Assembly: GCA_002422125.1 (NCBI GenBank)
Contig: DITF01000189.1
Span: forward strand, 1-5,389
DNA length: 5,389 bases
Origin: a bacterium UBP17_UBA6191
GTDB lineage: Bacteria > Muiribacteriota > UBA6191
Reading direction: 5' to 3'
Of the stretch, positions 1-5,091 are shown piece after piece; position 1 is the stretch's first letter; the number at the start of each line of letters is the position of its first letter. The position numbers and the translations under genes were made by a program. The notes below the pieces were generated by a model, which did no database searches, had not been told where the DNA came from, and saw only the letters and a list, made by a program, of their open reading frames with translations.

Positions 1-477
1 TTACCTGTTGCATATACTCCTGATTTCAAGGATTTGGAGAAAACCAAGCCGCTAAGTAAAGATACAGGTACGGATTTTTTATCAGTTCCTCACCGCGAAA
101 TGCCAGATTTTTTAAAAAATACAGGGAATTCATCGGCCTCGGTAGTTTTATCCCCTCAGGCTGTAGGTCCACGAAGTTTTGTGACTGAGGTACCGACTCC
201 CACCCTTGAGCCCAGAATTCGAACATACACAAACTATTGGAAACATCCACAGGCCTTTGATCGGGTACCACAGCCGGAAGCCTATAGCTGGCATCAGCCT
301 CCTGCTGTACCGCAGATGCCATCGGGGATGCATGTTCCTTCACCCAGACAGTTTTCTGCTTCGGTTAGGCCTCCGTCCCACGGGACAGTAAAAGGATTTA
401 CTCATCCAGTTGTCAAAAGCGGACCATATTTGCCTCCTATGCCAGATTTTGGCTGCAACATACTGTTGGGAGATTAA
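1..477 (+). CDS. Proline-rich protein of unknown function, C-terminal part (5' end outside window)
   Basis: The frame is open from base 1 to the TAA at 475-477, giving 158 visible residues. A TTG at position 34 could serve as a start, but the reading continues open upstream of it and has no Shine-Dalgarno, so I treat the gene as cut by the window edge. About 26 of the 158 residues are proline (roughly 16%), spread throughout, with many Ser, Thr, Gln and His. Short PP and xPxP pieces occur in the second half (for example HQPPAVPQMP and YLPPMPDF). There are no hydrophobic segments long enough to span a membrane and no catalytic motif I recognise. The composition suggests a disordered or extended region, such as the tail of a larger protein, a linker or a surface protein. 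The single visible Cys is seven residues from the C-terminus. Function is unknown. That it is coding is supported by the long open frame, while the opposite-strand ORF over it has no recognisable content. Confidence 0.6.
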   Translation, partial: LPVAYTPDFKDLEKTKPLSKDTGTDFLSVPHREMPDFLKNTGNSSASVVLSPQAVGPRSFVTEVPTPTLEPRIRTYTNYWKHPQAFDRVPQPEAYSWHQPPAVPQMPSGMHVPSPRQFSASVRPPSHGTVKGFTHPVVKSGPYLPPMPDFGCNILLGD

Positions 478-507
478 AATTGGGGGACGGGTCTGGTTTG
501 GAGTACG

Positions 508-527
508 GGGAAGTGTTAGACTTCTTT
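508..527 (+). repeat. Small inverted repeat, possible weak terminator
   Basis: GAAGT (510-514) and ACTTC (520-524) are perfect complements around a 5-base loop. Two G-T pairs can extend the stem to seven pairs, and TTT follows at 525-527. It lies 30 bases downstream of the proline-rich gene's stop and about 40 bases before the glutamate dehydrogenase start. That is the right place for a terminator, but the stem is weak and the T-run very short. It may be chance. Confidence 0.22.
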
Positions 528-565
528 ACCTAGTAATCCTGTAACTGTCTTCAACGGTGGTGTTC

Positions 566-1795
566 ATGAGTGCCAACGACCAAACCCTGTACTACTTTAA
601 TAAGGCAGCCAATGCCATGCATCTTAGCGAGCCCATTATGATGATGCTGTCTCGCCCCTGGCGCACAATTAGTGTAAAGATTCCCATGGAAATGGAAAAT
701 GGTTCCATGAAGGTCTTTACAGGGTTTCGTGTGCAGCATAACAAGGGTCGTGGGCCCTGTAAGGGAGGACTTAGGTATCATCCTACCATGGATTTGGAGC
801 ATTCCAATTCTTTGGCGTCATTAATGACTTGGAAAACGGCCTTGGTGGATATTCCCTTTGGTGGGGCCAAGGGTGGAATTAATTGTAATCCTAGAGAAAT
901 GACAGAAAAAGAACTGGAAACAGTGACACGAAAGTTCATTTCAGCCATGCATGAATCAATCGGGCCTTACAAGGATATCCCAGCTCCTGATGTGAATACT
1001 ACACCTCAGGTGATGGCCTGGATTATGGATGAGTACTCTAAAATTAATGGGTATAGTCCTGCCGTGGTTACGGGAAAACCTCTGGAGCTTCAAGGTTCAC
1101 AGGGAAGAACTGCAGCCACTGGGCAGGGCGTTGTGTATGTAATCCAGAATCTTCTGGAGGACTTAAAGCACCCGATTGAAGAATCTACCTTTGTAATTCA
1201 GGGATTTGGTAATGTAGGCTCCTGGGCGGCCCTGATTTTACATCGTCTTGGCGGTAAGGTTCTGGCGGTAAGTGATTATACGGGTGGGGTCTATTCCCAG
1301 GAGGGCCTGGATATTCCAAGACTTTTTCAGTTTTGCTCGGAGGGTGGAACTCTGGCCTCAGTGCCTGGGTATAACCATGTGACCAATGAGGAGCTTTTGG
1401 CCTTGCCCTGTGATTTTTTAATTCCTGCGGCCTTAGGCGACTGTATTCATCAAAGCAATGCTCATTCCATTAGTTGTAAATACATTATTGAAGCGGCCAA
1501 TGCCCCAGTGACTCCCGAAGCTGATGAGATTTTGCAAAAGCGGGGGATTATGCTTATGCCCGATATTTTAGCTAATGCTGGTGGGGTCTGTGTGTCCTAC
1601 TTTGAGTGGACTCAGAATATTCAGCAGTTTCAGTGGTCTGAAGAGGAAGTGAATTCACGGCTTAGAACTAAGATGCGCTCGGCCTATCAGACGGTTTGCA
1701 AAGTAGCCAAACAAAAAGGTGTAGATCTACGCACTGCGGCATTTATGATTGCCATTGGACGGGTTGGAAAAGCCACTGCCCTGAGTGGTATTTAG
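566..1795 (+). CDS. Glutamate dehydrogenase (Glu/Leu/Phe/Val dehydrogenase family)
   Basis: Predicted cytoplasmic enzyme interconverting glutamate and 2-oxoglutarate plus ammonium with NAD(P). Started at the ATG at 566 it has 409 residues, a usual length for a hexameric bacterial GDH. GGTGG at 556-560 gives a modest ribosome site 5 bases upstream; in-frame GTGs at 557 and 560 lack one. The family's active-site residues are visible: K66 in CKGGLRYHP, K90 in MTWK, K102 in PFGGAKGGI and D142 in PAPDVNT. Their spacing (24, 12, 40) equals that of K89, K113, K125 and D165 in the Clostridium symbiosum enzyme. The dinucleotide fold has GFGNVG at 213-218, and D237 ends the second strand, which tends to favour NAD over NADP. 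NAGGVCVSYFEW (337-348) supplies the Ser (S344) expected for glutamate rather than leucine or phenylalanine. The stretch TGKPLELQGSQGR (169-181) differs from the commoner GGSLGR form. It is first in a tight run with the CNB gene 8 bases downstream. Cofactor preference is an inference. Confidence 0.95.
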   Translation: MSANDQTLYYFNKAANAMHLSEPIMMMLSRPWRTISVKIPMEMENGSMKVFTGFRVQHNKGRGPCKGGLRYHPTMDLEHSNSLASLMTWKTALVDIPFGGAKGGINCNPREMTEKELETVTRKFISAMHESIGPYKDIPAPDVNTTPQVMAWIMDEYSKINGYSPAVVTGKPLELQGSQGRTAATGQGVVYVIQNLLEDLKHPIEESTFVIQGFGNVGSWAALILHRLGGKVLAVSDYTGGVYSQEGLDIPRLFQFCSEGGTLASVPGYNHVTNEELLALPCDFLIPAALGDCIHQSNAHSISCKYIIEAANAPVTPEADEILQKRGIMLMPDILANAGGVCVSYFEWTQNIQQFQWSEEEVNSRLRTKMRSAYQTVCKVAKQKGVDLRTAAFMIAIGRVGKATALSGI

Positions 1796-1798
1796 GAG
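1794..1798 (+). promoter_or_regulatory. Ribosome binding site of the CNB gene, overlapping the preceding stop
   Basis: AGGAG at 1794-1798 lies 5 bases before the ATG at 1804 and shares two bases with the TAG stop (1793-1795) of glutamate dehydrogenase. It fixes the CNB start at 1804 rather than any start within the end of the upstream gene. Ribosomes finishing the upstream gene would end on this site, which favours coupled translation. Confidence 0.8.
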
Positions 1799-1803
1799 AA
1801 ATT

Positions 1804-2322
1804 ATGTGCGAAACAGTAAATTATTTAAAGAGCCACTATCAGGAAAATCCCCTTTTTAAGTACTTCAATCAGCAGGAGTTTGATTATTTTTTATCCCTCA
1901 CCGAAACCGTGGAATATGAGGCCAATCAAGTTATATTTCATAAGGGTCAGGAGGCTAGAGGCTTTTTTCTGATTCTGAAGGGAAAAATCCGTGTGCAAAG
2001 AGAAAAGGAAGCTGAAAAGCCTAAGGTGTTAGCTGATATTGAAGCTCCTACTGTGCTTGGTGAAATGGGCCTGATGGCAAAACGGGTGCGTACCAGTACA
2101 GCCTTGTGTCTTGAGCCATCTACGGTTCTATTTTTTAACAAACAGAAGTATTTGGATCTTCTGGAAAAGAACGACTTGATGGCATTTAAACTGTCACACA
2201 ATGTGGGCACAATTGTCGGAGAAAAAATGGAGGCCATGAATTTAGCCATGATGGATATGCGGGCTAAATTTAAAGAGTTTACCCAGTTTAAGGCATCCTT
2301 GTTTTCTGATTGGAATTTTTGA
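1804..2322 (+). CDS. Stand-alone cyclic-nucleotide-binding domain protein (Crp-like sensor, no HTH)
   Basis: This 172-residue, probably cytoplasmic protein is one cyclic-nucleotide-binding (CNB) fold. The first ~38 residues look helical. Beta strands follow, with EYEANQVIFHKGQEARGFFLILKGKIRV at about 38-64 giving the usual G-rich turn and the 'ILKGKIRV' strand pair. The phosphate-binding cassette is LGEMGLMAKRVRTSTA (85-100): E87 should contact the ribose hydroxyl and R96 the cyclic phosphate, so ligand binding looks intact. After the barrel, about 115-172 is Lys/Met-rich helix and is too short and unlike a Crp/Fnr winged helix, so direct DNA binding is unlikely. The start is the ATG at 1804 with a good ribosome site; longer readings extend into the preceding gene. 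It sits 8 bases after glutamate dehydrogenase and 3 bases before the dehydratase. The ligand (cAMP, cGMP or another) cannot be told from sequence. It may act by binding a protein partner, which is an inference. Confidence 0.85.
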   Translation: MCETVNYLKSHYQENPLFKYFNQQEFDYFLSLTETVEYEANQVIFHKGQEARGFFLILKGKIRVQREKEAEKPKVLADIEAPTVLGEMGLMAKRVRTSTALCLEPSTVLFFNKQKYLDLLEKNDLMAFKLSHNVGTIVGEKMEAMNLAMMDMRAKFKEFTQFKASLFSDWNF

Positions 2323-2325
2323 CCG

Positions 2326-3297
2326 GTGCAAAAAAGAGCTCTGATTACGGGAATTTCTGGGCAGGATGGCTCCTATCTTGCCGAGTTTTTGTTGTCTAAG
2401 GGCTATGAGGTACATGGTCTGGTACGCCGTGAGTCTTTGGAGGTTTCTGGAGGTCGAGAGGATAATCTAGCCACGGTCCGCGGTAAGGTTATATTGCATC
2501 AGGGCAGTATTGTGGATCATCTGTCCTTGTATCGCTGCATTAAAGATGTGCAGCCTGATGAGTGTTATCATTTGGCTGCGGCTAGCTTTGTGCACTACGG
2601 TTTTGAGGAAGAGTTTCAGGTCATGAACTCAAATTTTAGTGCTACTCACTACCTGTTGGCCTCCATTTTGGAGCTAAAGCCAAGTTGCCGCTTTTTTTAT
2701 GCTGGTTCCAGTGAAATGTTTGGGAAACCTGACTTTGTGCCCCAAAATGAAATTTCACGGTTCGCCCCCCGCTCTATTTACGGGATTTCCAAGGTGGCCA
2801 GTCATCATCTATTGCAAAACTATAGAAGCCGAGAGGGATTGTTCGCTTGCACTGGATTTTTATACAACCACGAATCTCCGCGCCGTGCCAGGCACTTTGT
2901 GACCAGAAAAATCACCAGAGGTGTAGCCCGCATTGCCAAGGGACTGGAAAAGTCACTAAAACTTGGTAATCTGGATGCTGTTCGCGATTGGGGCTACGCT
3001 CCTGATTTTGTTGAGGGCATGTGGATGATGCTTCAGGCTGAAAAGCCGTCGGATTACATTCTGGCTACAGGAAAAACCCATTCTGTGAAAGAGTTTTTGG
3101 AAATTGCTTTCTCTACGCTTAATCTGGACTGGAAGCAATTTGTAGAAACAGATCCCCAGTTTTTCCGCGAATCTGATCCCATCCCTTTGATGGGGGATCC
3201 ATCCTGCATTTTTAAGGACTTGGGATGGAAGGCCAAAAAGCCTTTGGCCGAAATTATTCAGGAAATGGTGTTAGCAGATTTTCAAACGGTGTCATGA
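2326..3297 (+). CDS. gmd: GDP-mannose 4,6-dehydratase (short-chain dehydrogenase/epimerase family)
   Basis: This NADP-dependent enzyme converts GDP-mannose to GDP-4-keto-6-deoxymannose, the branch point to GDP-fucose, GDP-rhamnose and GDP-perosamine for surface polysaccharides. The protein has 323 residues. Its N-terminus ALITGISGQDGSYLAEFLL (5-23) carries GxxGxxG (G9, G12, G15) in the form typical of this subfamily. GSSEMFG gives S128 and E130, and IYGISK gives Y152 and K156. The Ser-to-Tyr distance of 24 equals Thr132-Tyr156 in E. coli GMD. FLYNHESPRR (178-187) and DWGYAPDFVEGMW (221-233) are also family hallmarks. It is shorter than the ~370 residues of E. coli GMD, mostly through a trimmed C-terminal half, where the usual RPxEVD region reads RESDPIPLMGD (281-291). 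The start is a GTG 3 bases after the CNB stop with a poor ribosome site (GGAA about 10 bases upstream), which suggests coupling. No fucose, rhamnose or perosamine synthase lies in the window, so the final sugar is unknown. A related 4-reductase is less likely. Confidence 0.9.
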   Translation: MQKRALITGISGQDGSYLAEFLLSKGYEVHGLVRRESLEVSGGREDNLATVRGKVILHQGSIVDHLSLYRCIKDVQPDECYHLAAASFVHYGFEEEFQVMNSNFSATHYLLASILELKPSCRFFYAGSSEMFGKPDFVPQNEISRFAPRSIYGISKVASHHLLQNYRSREGLFACTGFLYNHESPRRARHFVTRKITRGVARIAKGLEKSLKLGNLDAVRDWGYAPDFVEGMWMMLQAEKPSDYILATGKTHSVKEFLEIAFSTLNLDWKQFVETDPQFFRESDPIPLMGDPSCIFKDLGWKAKKPLAEIIQEMVLADFQTVS

Positions 3298-4064
3298 AAC
3301 ATTTTGTCCTCCTGATTTTGCTATTGGCTACTTGTCAGGCGTTACAGGATGAAGTTCAAAACGATCAAAAAGATTTTCTGGATTTTCAATCCACTTTGAA
3401 ATCACTGCCAGTCACAGAACAGATCGGATTTCTGGAGATGGGGATCAATTCGGACAAAGGTAGTATTTTTTATTTTTGTCTACAATCTTTACTCAATCGA
3501 AAGTCTGTGACCTCACTACCTCTTCTGGAAATGGCTCTGGAGCCCGAGATGCTACCTGAAGATCGCAGACGCTTGGCCTACATTCACTATATGCGACTAC
3601 GGTACCTGACATTAACTACTCCTCAGGAGAAATCTGTCTGGTTACTCAGGCTTCTGGCTAGTAAAGGTGTCCACGATTATCCTGAGCTGATTGACTGGGC
3701 CATTGATGAATATGGAGACGCTGGACTAGCAGGGGATGTTTCGATTTTTGAGCGATTTGAAAAGTACGAATGGCTTAATGTTAAATTGGCCCTGCTAAGA
3801 GAGAAATTAGCCCTGAATGAGAGATACCCAAATCCTGATGAACTGGTGATACAGGCTATACAGCATGCCGATCTTCCCATTCGTTTATGGGGATTGGAAT
3901 TGAGCCTTAGGCGAGACAGTGAAACAGTGGCTCAATTTTTATGGAGATGGTACGAGCAGCATAATCTCATCGGAGGAAGACGAGAGTTTGAGGTTTTAAA
4001 ATCTACTCTGCTTGAGCATTGGAAGTTATGGCCTAAAAGACATCCCAGAAAGCCGGAGGATTAG
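3294..4064 (+). CDS. Exported helical protein of unknown function with N-terminal signal peptide
   Basis: A 256-residue protein that I do not recognise. Its ATG (3294-3296) overlaps the dehydratase stop (TGA 3295-3297) as ATGA, with no Shine-Dalgarno, so it is likely translated by coupling. An in-frame GTG-like reading from about 3225 lies inside the dehydratase gene and is rejected. The N-terminus is a signal sequence: K2 and H3, then a hydrophobic run FVLLILLLAT and Cys14. LATC resembles a lipobox, but Thr just before the Cys is unusual, so lipoprotein processing is uncertain; cleavage by signal peptidase I after CQA is an alternative. The rest is Leu/Glu/Arg-rich and almost wholly helical-looking, with amphipathic stretches of the kind seen in HEAT or TPR solenoids (for example PEDRRRLAYIHYMRLRYL and LNVKLALLREKLAL). 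I see no clear repeat unit and no enzyme motif. The C-terminus is basic (KLWPKRHPRKPED). Localisation is inferred, probably periplasmic or membrane-anchored. Confidence 0.75.
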   Translation: MKHFVLLILLLATCQALQDEVQNDQKDFLDFQSTLKSLPVTEQIGFLEMGINSDKGSIFYFCLQSLLNRKSVTSLPLLEMALEPEMLPEDRRRLAYIHYMRLRYLTLTTPQEKSVWLLRLLASKGVHDYPELIDWAIDEYGDAGLAGDVSIFERFEKYEWLNVKLALLREKLALNERYPNPDELVIQAIQHADLPIRLWGLELSLRRDSETVAQFLWRWYEQHNLIGGRREFEVLKSTLLEHWKLWPKRHPRKPED

Positions 4065-4612
4065 AAACAGTAAACCTTGGTTGCGTCCATGTTTACTTCT
4101 TCACAAACTCCTTCTCTGGCCAATTTTTCCAAGCTTCGTTTGGCATCTTCCAAAGGAATTCCGGCCTTAATTAAATCCTTAAGTGTCAATTGATTTAACT
4201 CAGAAGCTTCAGCCAATTCTATAATTCGAGCCTCTAAAGACTTTTCCGTTTTGGAAAATCCATTGCCATTTTTATGAATGTACTCGTAATCGGCTTCAAT
4301 TATGTTTTCATCCTGAGAATCTCGATTGGTGGCCGTATAAACAGCATCGTAAAGCTCACCTCTTTGTGGCTCATCACGATAGTTTAAAAGGGCATTGGCC
4401 TGTTCCACTTGCTCAGGAATTTTAAGCAAATCATAAATTAAACCCAAACCACCAAATCCGGCAGTGAAAAAATATAAAAGGCCCCAAAGCGGTTGCCCCA
4501 GATAGAATTTGTGCACTCCCCAAAGCCCTAAAGGTGGGCACAGCAGTACATAGGCCACAAGTGTGTCCCGTTTGGATGTCCTGTATTTCTTAATCGATTT
4601 TCTCTTGATCAC
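4061..4612 (-). CDS. TM2-domain membrane protein with winged-helix-like C-terminal domain
   Basis: From the GTG at 4612 the protein has 183 residues. The TM2 domain (about 14-66) has two hydrophobic segments, near 17-35 and 42-60, joined by the family's turn, here GVHKFYLGQ (32-40) for the usual GGHRFYLG. The conserved Asp after the second segment is D61 in GLIYDLL. The middle (about 67-120) is polar and acidic. The C-terminal ~60 residues (SLEARIIELAEASEL... to the stop) form a helix-helix-helix-strand pattern like a winged helix, a pairing I associate with TM2 proteins but that I cannot confirm here. An upstream GTG at 4735 would add 41 residues unlike TM2 N-termini and would run into the opposite promoter, so I reject it. 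No Shine-Dalgarno precedes 4612. It would sit in the cytoplasmic membrane with the C-terminal domain probably cytosolic; its function is unknown. It is convergent with the exported-protein gene. Confidence 0.8.
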   Translation of the reverse strand: MIKRKSIKKYRTSKRDTLVAYVLLCPPLGLWGVHKFYLGQPLWGLLYFFTAGFGGLGLIYDLLKIPEQVEQANALLNYRDEPQRGELYDAVYTATNRDSQDENIIEADYEYIHKNGNGFSKTEKSLEARIIELAEASELNQLTLKDLIKAGIPLEDAKRSLEKLAREGVCEEVNMDATKVYCF

Positions 4613-4618
4613 GGAATC

Positions 4619-4624
4619 AGTATA
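4619..4624 (-). promoter_or_regulatory. Candidate -10 box of the TM2 gene (possible leaderless transcript)
   Basis: On the minus strand TATACT (4624 to 4619) matches the sigma70 -10 box at five of six bases. The hexamer 17 bases upstream is TTTTCT (4647 to 4642), a poor -35. A start seven bases beyond the -10 would fall exactly on the G of the GTG at 4612, which would make the mRNA leaderless. This agrees with the lack of a ribosome site, but the match is a short pattern that could be chance. Confidence 0.35.
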
Positions 4625-4717
4625 TAGAAGTATTGCCCATGAGAAAAGAGTAGAAACAGGTGCAGAATCGATTTTAGTGTATGAATTTGTTGCTCCATGT
4701 TCTATTTTTGCAACTAA

Positions 4718-4746
4718 ATGACAAAAGTATATCACTAATGTATTAT
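4718..4746 (+). promoter_or_regulatory. Sigma70-like promoter for the small acidic protein gene
   Basis: ATGACA (4718-4723) and TATTAT (4741-4746) each match the -35 and -10 consensus at five of six bases and are separated by exactly 17 bases. The transcript would start near 4753 and run right into the 61-residue gene, leaving a leader of about 74 bases before its ATG. The site faces away from the TM2 gene. Confidence 0.5.
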
Positions 4747-4826
4747 CTTGTCTGAACTTGTAAGTGGTTGTTGCTTAAGTGCCGATAAGATTCAGCAGTA
4801 TTTGTAGCGACCTGAAAGAAGTGAAT

Positions 4827-5012
4827 ATGCGAGAAAGCGCAGAAGTTAGGCTTGAACTGGTTCATGATGTTTGGACAGAGTTCCTGGCAGATTTTGAAAA
4901 CGGCCAGATGTTGTTTGATCAGATTCTGATTATTAATGATTCCGTTTATCTTCGTGGGCCTAACCTGGACTTAGTACAGCAGTATCAGGCTCGCGAGCAG
5001 CATATTAACTGA
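4827..5012 (+). CDS. Small acidic hypothetical protein (61 residues)
   Basis: I do not recognise this gene. From the ATG at 4827 it has 61 residues, with 11 Asp/Glu against 4 Arg and no Lys, so it is clearly acidic. The N-terminal third (ESAEVRLELVHDVWTEFLADF) looks helical; FDQILIINDSVYLRGP (30-45) looks like a strand-turn-strand; the end (NLDLVQQYQAREQHIN) looks helical again. It has no signal peptide, membrane segment or Cys, so it is probably a small cytosolic protein. AAGAAG (4816-4821), five bases before the ATG, is a near-consensus ribosome site and decides the start. A GTG at 4779 would give 77 residues but has no such site. A plausible promoter lies upstream and the proS promoter begins about 45 bases past the stop, so the two are likely separate transcripts. 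It could be a false gene, but the site and promoter favour it. Confidence 0.5.
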   Translation: MRESAEVRLELVHDVWTEFLADFENGQMLFDQILIINDSVYLRGPNLDLVQQYQAREQHIN

Positions 5013-5054
5013 CTCCGCACATATAACATGATGAGACACTTAGGATTCGGTTGG

Positions 5055-5063
5055 TGCTATAAT
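5055..5063 (+). promoter_or_regulatory. Extended -10 promoter of proS
   Basis: TGC followed by a perfect TATAAT (5058-5063) forms the extended -10 element. The hexamer 17 bases upstream (5035-5040, GACACT) is a poor -35, as is common when an extended -10 is present. Transcription should start near 5070, giving a leader of about 22 bases that carries the ribosome site. Confidence 0.7.
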
Positions 5064-5080
5064 CGCCAGGCCGGAAAATA

Positions 5081-5085
5081 AGGAG
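5081..5085 (+). promoter_or_regulatory. Ribosome binding site of proS
   Basis: AGGAG six bases before the ATG at 5092, a standard strong site. It decides the proS start, because no other in-frame start with a site lies nearby. Confidence 0.85.
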
Positions 5086-5091
5086 CAACTC

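Noticed and set aside
26..343. Open frame of 105 residues on the minus strand over the proline-rich gene
   Set aside because: No ribosome site, no domain, and it lies over a longer + frame that is open from the window edge. It is an antisense shadow.
478..565. A sigma70 promoter in the gap before glutamate dehydrogenase
   Set aside because: TTGGAG at 498-503 resembles a -35, but the hexamer 17 bases further (CTTCTT) is not a -10, and no better pair was found by eye.
551..802. Minus-strand frame of 83 residues over the start of glutamate dehydrogenase
   Set aside because: It is the reverse of a clearly conserved enzyme and has no content of its own.
1696..1803. N-terminal extension of the CNB protein into the GDH gene
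   Set aside because: The added residues are Cys- and His-rich out-of-frame GDH codons; AGGAG at 1794-1798 points to the ATG at 1804.
3225..3293. N-terminal extension of the exported protein into the dehydratase gene
   Set aside because: The extra 23 residues would bury the signal sequence, and the ATG at 3294 forms a classic ATGA overlap.
4613..4735. Upstream GTG start adding 41 residues to the TM2 protein
   Set aside because: The added residues do not look like a TM2 N-terminus and extend into the + promoter; no ribosome site precedes it.
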